In this document: positions 9,011 to 18,566 of the stretch, piece after piece
How the letters are laid out: each line of letters starts with the position of its first letter
Position numbering within the stretch: position 1 is the first letter of the stretch
Assembly (NCBI RefSeq): GCF_030532965.1
Contig: NZ_JAUNKC010000023.1
Coordinates: 1-52,242 of the forward strand
Reading direction: 5' to 3'
Length of the DNA: 52,242 bases
Origin: Corynebacterium sp.
GTDB taxonomy: Bacteria > Actinomycetota > Actinomycetes > Mycobacteriales > Mycobacteriaceae
Position numbers and translations under genes: made by a program
Notes under the pieces: model-generated
What the model was told of the DNA's origin: nothing
Databases searched by the model: none
Seen by the model: the letters and a program-made list of their open reading frames with translations, nothing else

Positions 9011-9324
9011 TCTTTCGACGCTCCTTTAATGTGGAATATCAAAAACAATCACAACACCAACTAGTACTTGGGTCTGTCCGATTGCTTATTGGTCTGACGT
9101 GCTTACTTTGTTTATTCTTGCACGCCTTAAGCCCACGCAACCGCAGAATTCAAAAGTGAATTCGTGCATTTTCGGACACAAAAGAAGGTGTCTATCAGAT
9201 TCTTTAAAGCTAAGCGCAGGAAAAACCAACACTCGTGTGAGTTTGAAAGTGGTTTTGTGATCTCCAATACACCCCCTTAATGGGGGTGTATATTGTGGGG
9301 TTTTGGGTGAGATTTAAAGCTCTA
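9011..9324. promoter_or_regulatory. sugR upstream region with inverted repeats
   Basis: The gap between sugR and lexA (9011-9373) has no gene. It holds a pair of inverted heptamers, TGTCCGA (9075-9081) and TCGGACA (9172-9178), 90 nt apart, and a perfect 10-bp hairpin with five C:G pairs at its apex (9267-9276 / 9282-9291, 5-nt loop). The heptamers may be operators for sugR; this is inference from symmetry and position. Confidence 0.45.
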
Positions 9325-9360
9325 AAGCGGGCAGCGGAATTACGTAACCGCTGCCCGCTT
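9325..9360 (-). terminator. lexA terminator
   Basis: A perfect 13-bp GC-rich stem (9325-9337 / 9348-9360) lies 14 nt after the lexA stop. On the minus strand it is followed by a short T-run. Confidence 0.8.
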
Positions 9361-9373
9361 GTGGGGAGATGCG

Positions 9374-10090
9374 TCAGAGCTTACGCATAACCGAAACAAC
9401 TTTTCCCAGTAGTTCTGTATCTGGAGTGACGGCAATAGGGCTAAATGCCTCGTTGTGCGGCAAGAGCCATGTGCCACTTTCGTCTTTGAAAAATTCTTTG
9501 ACGGTGGCTTCGTCATCGATCATTGCGGCGACAAATTCGCCTTGCTCGGCAACCTTTTGCGAACGGATGACAACCCAGTCGCCGTTGAGGATTCCAGCAT
9601 CACGCATAGACTCGCCGACAACTTGCAACATAAACAGTTCGCCACTGCCCACAATCTCTTCAGGTAGTGGGTAGTATGCGGATACATTTTCTTCCGCCAA
9701 AATCGGGTTTCCGGCAGCTATGCTTCCGACAACTGGAATGAACTGAGGGGATGATGCATCCTCCGATGGGGGTGTGGAAAAAACTTTTCCACCCTTCGTT
9801 TTGGGCCCAGCTTTTGGTAGATCGTCACCGGGAAGAGTGCGAACATCTACCGCACGCGGCTTATTTGGGTCACGCCGCAAAAAACCTTTGCGCTCAAGCT
9901 CTTTCAACTGGTATGCCACGGAAGAGGTGGATTGCAGGCCTGCCGCGTCGCCGATCTCTCGAATGCTTGGCGGGTATCCTCGCAGGATTACAGCATCTCG
10001 GATCACCTGCAGGATGCGGCGTTGACGTTCTGTTAGTGAGTCGAGATCGGTTTTTCCGGTAGGGGTTGTGGTTGCTTTCTTTCGGGGCAT
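9374..10090 (-). CDS. lexA: SOS repressor LexA
   Basis: Represses SOS genes and cleaves itself when RecA is activated by DNA damage. The 238-residue protein has an N-terminal winged helix (about 18-80, with [10 protein letters not shown]), the Ala126-Gly127 cleavage bond in SIAAGNP, and the S24-type catalytic dyad Ser161 (VGESM) and Lys198 (TVKEF). It is divergent from divS; the shared region carries many TTCGAA half-sites typical of LexA boxes, so it is probably autoregulated. Confidence 0.96.
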   Translation of the reverse strand: MPRKKATTTPTGKTDLDSLTERQRRILQVIRDAVILRGYPPSIREIGDAAGLQSTSSVAYQLKELERKGFLRRDPNKPRAVDVRTLPGDDLPKAGPKTKGGKVFSTPPSEDASSPQFIPVVGSIAAGNPILAEENVSAYYPLPEEIVGSGELFMLQVVGESMRDAGILNGDWVVIRSQKVAEQGEFVAAMIDDEATVKEFFKDESGTWLLPHNEAFSPIAVTPDTELLGKVVSVMRKL

Positions 10091-10275
10091 GAATTCTCCT
10101 TGTTATGGCGATTAACTTCTCAGTTTAGACACTATTCGAACAAACTGCACGTTTTATATGAAAAATATGGTTTAAATTCCATTTGGTGGTGTTCGAAAAA
10201 ACGTAGCTTTTGCCTTATAGCTTAGTCGAACATTGCAGGTTTGGACACAAGTGTTTGAAAAATTTTCGAAAATTC

Positions 10276-10304
10276 TTGACAACCATTTGTTCGAAGCGCA
10301 TAAT
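10276..10304 (+). promoter_or_regulatory. divS promoter with embedded LexA-like box
   Basis: A consensus -35 TTGACA (10276-10281) and a -10 CATAAT (10299-10304) are separated by exactly 17 nt. The 16 nt at 10279-10294 (ACAACCATTTGTTCGA) match the corynebacterial LexA consensus TCGAA(A/C)ANNTGTTCGA, as I recall it, at 11 of 14 fixed positions and overlap the promoter. Further TTCGA/TCGAA half-sites lie near 10135, 10191, 10226, 10264, 10305 and 10323. The region 10091-10416 has no gene. Confidence 0.7.
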
Positions 10305-10416
10305 TCGAATCAAGTTAAGTTTTTCGAACAAACAAGCGGTGAATCTTCGGTTCACGTCAGAGTAGAACGATATCTTGTTTTCAATTGTTCAACGGCACAA
10401 GAATGAGGAGAAGGAC

Positions 10417-10875
10417 ATGACCATTACTTCGGGAAATGTTTACCAAAAGAGTGCTTCGTTTCTTCACCGTGACAGTGGTTTCGTGCCACAACGGTCACGT
10501 GGAACTGTTCAAGTGGTGCCTCCGGCGGATACGTGGGACGGTAATCGGCTTCCTATAGGGGTTGGTGTTGGTCGCCAGGTTCGAACGTTAAATACTCGCG
10601 TTGAGCACGCATCTGTGAGTAGCATCGCACTCAATCAGGGAGGCGCTATTGGTTCTGATGCGGCCTCTTGTTCGAATTGGAAGTCGGTTTCCAACGCAAC
10701 GAACCCCGACATATCGCACGTCGGTGGTTTCAAGAACTATTTATTTGGCCTATTGTTTGGTTCAATCATCGGCATCGGATTTTACTTCGGGGGTCAAGCC
10801 GCGATTGACGATTCGATGAACGAAAATTCCTACCCAGCGGTTGTTTATGCCGACAATGATGTAGTTTCGCATTAA
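10417..10875 (+). CDS. divS: SOS-induced cell division suppressor DivS
   Basis: In C. glutamicum the gene divergent from lexA encodes DivS, an SOS-induced protein that blocks septum formation. This 152-residue protein sits in the same place under a LexA-controlled type of promoter. It has a polar N-terminal half, one predicted membrane segment (about 108-126, NYLFGLLFGSIIGIGFYFGG) and a short acidic tail. The frame is open from a TTG at 10375, but GAGGAGAAGG ends 2 nt before ATG 10417, so that start is used. Assignment rests mainly on synteny and length. Confidence 0.75.
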   Translation: MTITSGNVYQKSASFLHRDSGFVPQRSRGTVQVVPPADTWDGNRLPIGVGVGRQVRTLNTRVEHASVSSIALNQGGAIGSDAASCSNWKSVSNATNPDISHVGGFKNYLFGLLFGSIIGIGFYFGGQAAIDDSMNENSYPAVVYADNDVVSH

Positions 10876-10984
10876 ACGTCGTTGCGGATTGGCTGGCGGT
10901 GCGTTTGTGAGCAATCATCGACGGGGAAGTACGATGTTATTGTTAAGAACTTGCGTGCACCGGAAGTCTGGTTAAGGAGCAATG

Positions 10985-11443
10985 ATGCATTGTCCGTTTT
11001 GTCATCACGAACAATCGAAGGTTATCGATTCTCGGGTTATTGACAGTGGCACCGCGATTCGGCGCCGGCGTGAATGCTCATCCTGCTCCGGTCGTTTTAC
11101 AACAATTGAAAAAGCCCAGTTGTTGGTAGTGAAGCGCAATGGACTGACGGAACCGTTTAGCCGGGAAAAAGTTATCGTGGGTGTGCGCCGCGCCTGCCAG
11201 GGGCGTGATGTCAGCGACGACGCGTTAAAACGCCTTGCTCAAGAAGTCGAAGAAACAGTCCGTAGCCACGGTAGTTCCCAAATCCACGCGAACGATATAG
11301 GTTTGGCAATTCTGGAACCACTACGTGAATTAGACGAAGTGGCGTACTTGCGATTTGCCTCGGTTTATAAATCGTTCGAGTCTGCCGAGGATTTCGAATC
11401 AGAAATTCGACTGATGAATCGACGAGACCGTAGCGTCAATTAG
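10985..11443 (+). CDS. nrdR: Transcriptional repressor NrdR
   Basis: ATP-cone repressor of ribonucleotide reductase genes that senses dATP/ATP. The 152-residue protein has an N-terminal zinc ribbon (CPFC, then CSSC), an RRRRECSSC stretch that contacts DNA, and an ATP-cone domain (about 48-138). Two ATGs are adjacent (10982 and 10985); AAGGAG at 10974-10979 is better spaced from the second, giving the usual MHCPFC start. It is 109 nt after divS and ends only 9 nt from the convergent hrpA stop. Confidence 0.95.
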   Translation: MHCPFCHHEQSKVIDSRVIDSGTAIRRRRECSSCSGRFTTIEKAQLLVVKRNGLTEPFSREKVIVGVRRACQGRDVSDDALKRLAQEVEETVRSHGSSQIHANDIGLAILEPLRELDEVAYLRFASVYKSFESAEDFESEIRLMNRRDRSVN

Positions 11444-11452
11444 CCGCAAAAG

Positions 11453-14400
11453 CTATCGTAAGTTCGCGATCTTTTTTGCGATTTTCGACTCAGACACCTT
11501 TTCGGCGGTTCCTAACCGTTGGTCAAACAAACTTACGCGAAGTTCTTGCAATAGCCAATAGATGTTTTTTACCTCGGTTGTTTTAGCGCTGCCGGGTGGT
11601 AACCCGGCTAGCCGGGTGTGCAATTGTTCCTCCAGGCCGTTAATGATTTCTTGGCGGTCGGCATCGCGATCGGGGTTCACCGACATATCGTCAAGCCGGG
11701 TTGCTATTGCTTGTACATACCTGGCTAAGTGTTTTAACCGCGCCATTCCGTGGATAGCTAGGGCATTGGCTGGTAAGAGGAATGCAAGCTGCCGGGAAAT
11801 GTCATCGATCGCTGGGCCTTCCCATTTATCCAGTTCATGTTGAATGGAAAGATATTGAACCAAAGCTGGTGCCAATGTAACTATAGTTTGCCGCACTACC
11901 GTTGGAATTTGTGGCGCTATTTGTTCCGCTAGCGCCTCAAACGCTGCTGGTGTTCGTACTGGACCACCCAATTTCAGTAACTCGTCTCGGATTGCGGCGA
12001 CCCGCGCGTCGTTGACTAAACCGGCTGCGCCACCATGTGGGTAATTTTCAATTGCGACTCGTTGCTGTAGGGACAAACCATTCAGCATTTTCCGGGTGTT
12101 GAGAGTGATCCTTCGCAGCAGGAGAGTCAGCGTTGCTGTGAGCATTGACGCATCAGCTTCGGATTTTGTCCCCAGTACTTTCACGGCAACGCCGTCACTG
12201 GTAGCAACCAAAGACGGATATGCGGTCACTTTTTGTCCATCGACTGAGGTGACGATTTCTTCAGCGATTGTGCCGAGCGTTTGCTCTGTCCACTCTGCTG
12301 TTGCCGCTTGTTCGATTCCTTTACTGACTTGAGAAACGGAGGACTTAATCTGTCTTGCCCGCCGGTTTTTCAGCTCTGCAAGATTCTTATCAGAATCGAT
12401 TACTTTTCCACGCTTGTCCACAGCTGCGAAAGTTATCCGTAGGTGAGGTGGTAATGTATGGAATTTGAAATCTGACGCCGAAATTCCTGAGCCGCCGATT
12501 GAACGCAAGGCATCTGCAAGTTGTTGTGCCAAACCACCTGGTTTGTCAGGGGATAGTAATGGAAGCGCCAACCGGGCAAAGTCAGGTGCTGGGACAACCG
12601 AGCGGCGCAATGGCTTGGGCAAGGTCTTAATCAGTTCCGTTACAAGTTCCTCGCGCATTCCGGGAACTAACCACTCGAATCCCTCCGGCTTCGTTCCCGC
12701 TAACAGTGGAATTGGAATATGGACCGTAACTCCGTCTGCAGCGGACCCTGGCATGAATTGATAGCTCAGCTCGAATGTGAGCGATCCATACGCCCAGATG
12801 TCAGGGAACTCAACTTCCGTAACCTTTTCTGCTTCAGCGCTAACAAGTGCAGCCGGGTCGAAGTTAAGCAGTTCTGGTTGCGTTCGGTACGTTGCCTTCC
12901 ACCACTTATCAAAGCTGGGGCCGGAGGTAACATCAGCAGGGATTTTCGTGTCATAAAACGCAAATAGTGTTTCTTCGTCGACAACGATGTCACGCCGACG
13001 AGCGCGATCTTCCAAGCCTCGTGCGGTTTGAAGCAAGTCATTGTTGTGATCGTAGAACCGGTGTCGAGTGTTCCATTCTCCCTCAACCAAGGCGTGTTTT
13101 AAAAACATCTCCCGTGCTGCGGGAGCGTCTATCCGATGGAGCGGGATTGTGCGCCCGGTAATGATGGGAACCCCATAAAGCGTCGACGATTGTTCCACCA
13201 TTGCGGTTGCCCGTTTGCTAGACCAATAAGGTGCCGAATACTGATGCTTGAGCAATCCGGCTGCGAGATGCTCTACCCACCCTGGCTGAATTTGGGCGAC
13301 CCCACGCGCCCACAACTGGGAGGTTTCTACAAGTTCTGCCGCCATGATGTACTCGGGCTTGGCCTTGGCCAATGCTGATCCGGGAAAAATTTTAAAACTG
13401 GTATTACGGCAGCCAGCATAGTCTCGTGTTTGTTCATTGCGGATACCGATATGGGAGAGCAACCCTGCCAATAAGGATTGGTGCACAGCATCGGATACTC
13501 CGGCAATATCAGCAAGGGGAGAGGAGATAACGTTATCGGCGGCAGCCGCCCCTAAGCGTTCCCAACCGAGTTGGTCAATCACATTGTGCAGCTGACGAAC
13601 CAAATCAAACCATTCGCGTATTCGCATGTAATGCAGGAATTCCGCCTGCATCTGACGTCGAAAAGCATTACCGCTATTGGTTGCTCGTAGTTGGGTGATG
13701 TATTGCCACAGTAAAAGCAGCGACACAAAGTCCGAATTTTTATCTTTAAACCGTGCGTGCATTTGGTCAGCCTGTGCCTGATGCTCTAAGGGGCGCTCCC
13801 GCACGTCCTGAATAGTCAACGCAGCCACGATGATAATTACCTCAGGCAGGCAATCTTTCTTATGTGCTTCTACCAACATTCGTGCCATCCGGGGATCGAC
13901 GGGAATGCGAGCAATGCTTTTACCAATAGCGGTGAGTTTCGGCACTTGTGACTTGGATTTCTGCGGATGAAGCGCGCCCAGTTCGTTTAAGAGTAAGAGC
14001 CCGTCGCGAATTGCCCGCGTATCTGGTGCCTGGACGAACGGAAAATCCTCAATATTGCCCAGTTTTAACGCAGCCATCTGCAAAATGACGCTCGCTAGGT
14101 TGGTTCGAAGAATCTCTGGGTCGGTGAATTCCGGCCGAGCGTCGAAATCTTCCTCAGAATACAGACGGATGGCGATACCATCTGCGACGCGTCCGCATCG
14201 GCCCGAACGCTGGTTGGCGCTTGCCTGGGAGATGGGTTCGATCGGCAGGCGCTGAACCTTCGTTCGTGTCGAATACCGAGAAATCCGGGCGGTACCGAGA
14301 TCCACCACGAAGTGAATACCCGGAACCGTAAGCGACGTCTCTGCGATATTCGTGGCCAAAACGATGCGTCGACCCTGGTGCGGTTGGAAGACCTTATGTT

Positions 14401-15481
14401 GTTCCTGGTTAGACAATCGACCGTATAACGGAACTACTTCGACGTCTCGCCATTTTTTGCCTTCTAATGCTTCCCTGGCATCGCGAATGTCTGATTCGCC
14501 GGGGAAGAAGCACAAGATATCGCCTTCGCCGTACCCCATGAGCTCGTCGATTGCGGAAATAAGTCCATCGATCGGATCAATATCGATTAGTTTGTCGCCA
14601 TGTTGTTGTAGTAACGGTCGATACAGAATTTCTACCGGATATGTGCGTCCTGAGACCTCAATGATGGGGGCGGGGTTGCCGGAAGCATCGGCGAAATGGC
14701 GAGCGAACCGCTCCGGATCGATGGTTGCGGAGGTGATAATCACTTTGAGATCAGGTCGCTTAGCCAATAATTGCTTAAGATATCCGAGCAGGAAGTCGAT
14801 ATTGAGGCTACGCTCATGTGCCTCGTCAATGATGATCGTGTCGTAGGCATTGAGATATCGATCGCGTTGCATTTCCGCTAGCAAAATGCCGTCCGTCATC
14901 AGCTTCACCGCAGTATGCGGTTTAACCTTGTCGTCAAACCGAATTGCGTACCCGACCGACTCGCCTATGTCCTGGCCCAGTTCGCTAGCAATCCGTTCTG
15001 CGACAGTGCGGGCTGCTAACCGCCGCGGTTGGGTATGTCCGATTAATCCGCGTCGCCCTCGACCAATCTCAAGACAAATCTTCGGAATTTGGGTGGTTTT
15101 ACCGGATCCCGTTTCACCAGCAATGATAACAACCTGATGCGAAGCGATTGCCTCGGCAATATCGTCACGCCGAGCTGACACCGGCAGGGAATCCGGGTAA
15201 GAAATGTCAGGAATGAGGGCATTTCGCTTTTCGACGACATCTGCTGCGCGTTCCATATCCGCAGCAATAGCGTCGAACGCCTCTGGGGTACGGGCCTTGG
15301 CTAATCGACGACGAAACACATGTTCATCCGCGATCGCTACTTGGGCTAACTTTTCACCTAAAGTTCCGCGCAATTTAACAGCCTCAGCCGTATCCGGTTG
15401 CTGATGGGGGTGATTGCGTGTTGCAGAACGACGATGAGATGACGTCGTTTTTGATCGCTGGTTATTGTGTTTCGTGGTCAT
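11453..15481 (-). CDS. hrpA: ATP-dependent RNA helicase HrpA
   Basis: Very large DEAH-box (DHX-like) helicase; in E. coli HrpA resolves stalled or collided ribosomes. Over 1342 residues it shows a basic low-complexity N-terminus, Walker A GETGSGKTT (122-130), the DEAH box (219-222), SATID, the QRSGRCGR motif VI, winged-helix/HA2 and OB-type regions, and the long C-terminal DUF3418 domain typical of full-length HrpA. The length matches the family (about 1300). It is tail-to-tail with nrdR and carries no frameshift. Confidence 0.93.
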   Translation of the reverse strand: MTTKHNNQRSKTTSSHRRSATRNHPHQQPDTAEAVKLRGTLGEKLAQVAIADEHVFRRRLAKARTPEAFDAIAADMERAADVVEKRNALIPDISYPDSLPVSARRDDIAEAIASHQVVIIAGETGSGKTTQIPKICLEIGRGRRGLIGHTQPRRLAARTVAERIASELGQDIGESVGYAIRFDDKVKPHTAVKLMTDGILLAEMQRDRYLNAYDTIIIDEAHERSLNIDFLLGYLKQLLAKRPDLKVIITSATIDPERFARHFADASGNPAPIIEVSGRTYPVEILYRPLLQQHGDKLIDIDPIDGLISAIDELMGYGEGDILCFFPGESDIRDAREALEGKKWRDVEVVPLYGRLSNQEQHKVFQPHQGRRIVLATNIAETSLTVPGIHFVVDLGTARISRYSTRTKVQRLPIEPISQASANQRSGRCGRVADGIAIRLYSEEDFDARPEFTDPEILRTNLASVILQMAALKLGNIEDFPFVQAPDTRAIRDGLLLLNELGALHPQKSKSQVPKLTAIGKSIARIPVDPRMARMLVEAHKKDCLPEVIIIVAALTIQDVRERPLEHQAQADQMHARFKDKNSDFVSLLLLWQYITQLRATNSGNAFRRQMQAEFLHYMRIREWFDLVRQLHNVIDQLGWERLGAAAADNVISSPLADIAGVSDAVHQSLLAGLLSHIGIRNEQTRDYAGCRNTSFKIFPGSALAKAKPEYIMAAELVETSQLWARGVAQIQPGWVEHLAAGLLKHQYSAPYWSSKRATAMVEQSSTLYGVPIITGRTIPLHRIDAPAAREMFLKHALVEGEWNTRHRFYDHNNDLLQTARGLEDRARRRDIVVDEETLFAFYDTKIPADVTSGPSFDKWWKATYRTQPELLNFDPAALVSAEAEKVTEVEFPDIWAYGSLTFELSYQFMPGSAADGVTVHIPIPLLAGTKPEGFEWLVPGMREELVTELIKTLPKPLRRSVVPAPDFARLALPLLSPDKPGGLAQQLADALRSIGGSGISASDFKFHTLPPHLRITFAAVDKRGKVIDSDKNLAELKNRRARQIKSSVSQVSKGIEQAATAEWTEQTLGTIAEEIVTSVDGQKVTAYPSLVATSDGVAVKVLGTKSEADASMLTATLTLLLRRITLNTRKMLNGLSLQQRVAIENYPHGGAAGLVNDARVAAIRDELLKLGGPVRTPAAFEALAEQIAPQIPTVVRQTIVTLAPALVQYLSIQHELDKWEGPAIDDISRQLAFLLPANALAIHGMARLKHLARYVQAIATRLDDMSVNPDRDADRQEIINGLEEQLHTRLAGLPPGSAKTTEVKNIYWLLQELRVSLFDQRLGTAEKVSESKIAKKIANLR

Positions 15482-15798
15482 AGCTGTTGAGCGATTTTAG
15501 CAGTTAAGTACCCTTATTTAGGATTTAAGTGCTTGATGTGTGGCACCGACGCAACAACCAAGAATCAATTTCCTAAGAATCCCGATCATATAGATCGACA
15601 AATTTTTCGCGAAGTTTCTCTAGAATATTCAGATGTGCGGCATTGTCGTCGTGGCTATTGCTTACTTTAATCCCACGAATACAATGCGACAATTGGTTAC
15701 ACAGACTTATTGCCGACAAGGTTTCGTATCGAACGTTCGGTGTCGATTTCCGTTTCGGGGTTCGTCTTCATACAAAAAATCACGAAAGGATTTTTGTT
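15482..15798. other. Divergent intergenic region, no gene seen
   Basis: This 317-nt gap between hrpA (-) and the repeat-tailed membrane protein (+) must hold their promoters. The open frame that runs through 15643-15798 in phase with the next gene lacks a Shine-Dalgarno at its starts and encodes no family features, so I treat it as untranslated. Confidence 0.5.
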
Positions 15799-17259
15799 TT
15801 GACTAACAACCAAAACAACAATGGTTGGCCTGATCCACAAGATCAACCGCAAAACAATAACCCAGCTGAGTCATCGCAGAATCAGCCAAACGGGGACCAT
15901 GGCGGCAGCTACCCGGTGGGGAATAAACCAGAACAACCAGCTACCCCGGCTAATGGCACACCACATAACTCACCGAATCCGAATGGATCGGACGGTGCTG
16001 ACTATCCGCAAGGCGGATATGAGCAGAACGCAGCACCAGGTGGCTATCCGCAAGGCGGATATGGTCAAGACAGCTATGGTCAGTCGGGTTATCCACAAGG
16101 AAACAATACCCAGGGCGGCTACCCACAAAGCGGTTATCCACAAGGCACTTATGGCCAAGGTGGATACGGTCAGGGTGATTACGGTCAAGGAAACTACCAG
16201 CAGCCGTATTCCACGCAACCCGGTTATGGCCAAAACCAGCCACAAGGCGGATATCCGCAAGGAGGCTACCCACAGGGTACGTCGTCGCAAGGCGCTTACG
16301 GGCAAGGCACTTATGGCCAAGGCACATACCAGCAACCGCAAACACAAGGTGGTTATGGCCAAGGCGCATACGCGCAGCCAGGACACCAAGCTGGTGGATA
16401 CAACCAACAAAATGCATACGGTCAACCGCACATTGCGGGTACCGGTGTGGTCGGATTCAATCCACTGTACAACGTCAACATGGTTACCCGAGAAAAGGGC
16501 GTTGCCGTTATGTCGGCAATCAGCTACGGTTTCAAAGCGGTTTTCAAGAACCCAGTTTTATGGATCGTCGGTGCGTTACTGTTCTGTGTCGTAGCATTCT
16601 TTTTTGCCTTCGTATTTGGTTTAGGCCAACTTTTCTACGGACTGGATAGCGGAGGACTTGATCCAGAGAATCTGAACGCGTACTCGGAACCTTCGGTTGT
16701 GAAAATCTTGCTCAACCTTTTGAGCTATGTCCCTTTAATTCTCGTGTCACCTCTAATTCTCACCGCGGCATTGCTGCAAATTGACGGTAACCAAGTCACC
16801 TGGGACGCCATCAAAGCACGAATGAACTACCAACAAGCGATCTATGCTTCCCTTTTAACGCTCCTGATTAGTGGGATACCGCTTGTGATTCAACAGTACC
16901 TTTCAATGAGTGCAACCAGCATCGATGCATACGGCGAAGTGCAGTTACATACCGGTAAAATAATTGGTTCATTCCTTCTCGGGTTAATCGTATGGTTGCT
17001 CACCATTATTCTCATGTTCGCGATTTATCTCGCGGTTGAATCCCGAGCCACTGCAACCGAAGCTATAACCCAAAGCGCTAAAGCGGTATTCACAAGCTTT
17101 TGGCCGATCCTTGGCTACATGATCCTCATGATATTGATCTGTGCCGTTGGTACAATCTTCACCCTGTTTATCGGCATAATTATCCTGGGTCCAGCAAGCG
17201 TGAACGCTTCGGCTCATGTCTACCGTCAGGCAACGAACGCCCCTTATCCGGAAATTTAG
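15799..17259 (+). CDS. Membrane protein with Gly/Tyr/Gln/Pro repeat N-terminus
   Basis: Uncharacterised 486-residue protein. Residues 1-68 are Asn/Gln/Pro-rich, residues about 69-209 are a low-complexity tract built from units such as [10 protein letters not shown] and GTYGQ, and residues about 240-480 form a membrane domain with five or six hydrophobic segments, resembling the glycerophosphoryl-diester-phosphodiesterase membrane domain or other actinobacterial integral membrane families. The repeat tail is probably cytoplasmic. Start: TTG at 15799, 8 nt after GAAAGGA (15784-15790). Upstream alternatives have no ribosome site. A strong terminator follows. The function is unknown; no enzyme motif is visible. 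Confidence 0.75.
   Translation: MTNNQNNNGWPDPQDQPQNNNPAESSQNQPNGDHGGSYPVGNKPEQPATPANGTPHNSPNPNGSDGADYPQGGYEQNAAPGGYPQGGYGQDSYGQSGYPQGNNTQGGYPQSGYPQGTYGQGGYGQGDYGQGNYQQPYSTQPGYGQNQPQGGYPQGGYPQGTSSQGAYGQGTYGQGTYQQPQTQGGYGQGAYAQPGHQAGGYNQQNAYGQPHIAGTGVVGFNPLYNVNMVTREKGVAVMSAISYGFKAVFKNPVLWIVGALLFCVVAFFFAFVFGLGQLFYGLDSGGLDPENLNAYSEPSVVKILLNLLSYVPLILVSPLILTAALLQIDGNQVTWDAIKARMNYQQAIYASLLTLLISGIPLVIQQYLSMSATSIDAYGEVQLHTGKIIGSFLLGLIVWLLTIILMFAIYLAVESRATATEAITQSAKAVFTSFWPILGYMILMILICAVGTIFTLFIGIIILGPASVNASAHVYRQATNAPYPEI
16003..16425 (+). repeat. Coding repeat tract (GGYPQ/GYGQ units)
   Basis: Degenerate, in-frame tandem units of 9-15 nt encode about 140 residues of Gly-Tyr-Gln-Pro repeats. Frequent synonymous differences between units argue for selection on the protein rather than recent slippage. 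Confidence 0.85.
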
Positions 17260-17289
17260 AATAGCTTCCGCGATACGCCTGGAAACCAC

Positions 17290-17329
17290 AATGCCTCGCT
17301 AGTTCAGAACTAGCGAGGCATTAGTTTTT
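17290..17329 (+). terminator. Rho-independent terminator
   Basis: Near-perfect stem (17290-17303 with 17309-17322) and tight loop followed by TAGTTTTTC, 31 nt after the stop of the repeat-tailed membrane protein. It also separates it from the convergent oxyR. Confidence 0.88.
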
Positions 17330-17378
17330 CTCAGGAACGCAATTGCTTGGCGCTCAGCTAGACTTGGCTATACGTACC

Positions 17379-18311
17379 TTAGGACACAACTTTCCGGAAT
17401 GCATCACTGATGAGCTCGCCAAGAAGATTGAAATCATCCGAGCGCGTAGAAGAACCACGGTAAACGATGCCGACGCGCCGGGCAGCAGACACCGATGGTG
17501 CAAACTTCGCGGTGGCGACACCGGGGCGGGAGCACTCAATAGGCACCGCTGATTCAGGGATGAAAGTGCAGCCTAAGTTACTCGCGATTAGCTGCATCAC
17601 GGTGGTAAGGCTTGAAGCCCGGGTTTCGGTATGGCTTGCCGTCATCGGGTTGTATTCGGCCTGACGGCATAAATCGACAACTTGATCACGCAAGCAGTGG
17701 CCGTCGTCAAGCAACAACAGTGAGATATCTTTAATGTCATCCAATACCAAGTCATCCCGTCCTGCATACTTGTGTCCGCTTGGCACAACCATTCGGAATT
17801 TCTCTTCATAGAGTGAAATCTCATTCAGACCAGCGGTGCTGGTAGGTACCGCGACCAATGCGCAGTCGATTGCGCCATCACGCAGCATCTGCAGCAAATG
17901 CTTTGTTTGGTCTTCAATGATCTGAAGTTCCAGTTCTGGGTATTTCTCGCGCACCAAGTCGATGATCGTGGGCAACAAATATGGTGCGATGGTCGGAATG
18001 ATTCCGATGGCCAGTGGGCCGGAAAGCGTTCCGGTGGCGCCATGGGCATGAGCTAAAAAGTTATCGGCGGCATCAAGCGTCGCTTTGGCCAACGGGAGAA
18101 GCTTTTCGCCTGCGGGGGTTACGATGACGCGCCGGGTGGAACGTTCGATTAGCTGGATATTAAGGCCTGTCTCCAGTGCAACGAGCGCTTGAGAAAGCGA
18201 AGGCTGTGAAATATTGAGCTTGGTCGCCGCCGTTCCAAAATGCTTGTTTTCGGCGATGGTTACGAAAGTGCGAAGCTGTGCCAATGTGGGGCGATACTCT
18301 TTTATGCTCAT
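17379..18311 (-). CDS. oxyR: Hydrogen-peroxide sensing regulator OxyR
   Basis: LysR-type regulator. An N-terminal winged helix (about 8-65, with FGTAATKLNISQPSLSQAL) precedes a substrate-binding-like domain. The signature is Cys206 and Cys215 in DDGHCLRDQ-VVDLC: the 9-residue spacing equals that of the disulfide pair Cys199/Cys208 of E. coli OxyR. In corynebacteria OxyR represses catalase and other peroxide genes. The target genes are not in this window. The 255-nt region 18312-18566 upstream carries no gene and should hold its promoter. Confidence 0.9.
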   Translation of the reverse strand: MSIKEYRPTLAQLRTFVTIAENKHFGTAATKLNISQPSLSQALVALETGLNIQLIERSTRRVIVTPAGEKLLPLAKATLDAADNFLAHAHGATGTLSGPLAIGIIPTIAPYLLPTIIDLVREKYPELELQIIEDQTKHLLQMLRDGAIDCALVAVPTSTAGLNEISLYEEKFRMVVPSGHKYAGRDDLVLDDIKDISLLLLDDGHCLRDQVVDLCRQAEYNPMTASHTETRASSLTTVMQLIASNLGCTFIPESAVPIECSRPGVATAKFAPSVSAARRVGIVYRGSSTRSDDFNLLGELISDAFRKVVS

Positions 18312-18566
18312 GTCAAAAGCCTATATGCGAAGATTAGGGGGTCGTGGAATAGTTATAGAGCTGTATTGGGGATGGCAATTAATTCACCCCCATTTGTAGG
18401 GGGTTCTTATCGGAGCTTCTCTCAACACATGCTCTGAAGTCTGTGTATGTGAAGTATATCCCCAAAACAAAGAAAACCTTAAAAATCTTAAGTCAAAATA
18501 AGACATTTTCGAGAAAAATAGGGTTTGTGGGGGTAAAAACACTGGGTTTTATAACCCCCGTCAGCC

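Noticed and set aside
15643..15798. Upstream extension of the repeat-tailed membrane protein
   Set aside because: TTG 15799 has a well-placed GAAAGGA and the extension has no supporting features.
16003..16425. Repeats that could resemble a CRISPR array or minisatellite
   Set aside because: Units are short, degenerate and in frame with a coding sequence; no unique spacers and no cas genes.
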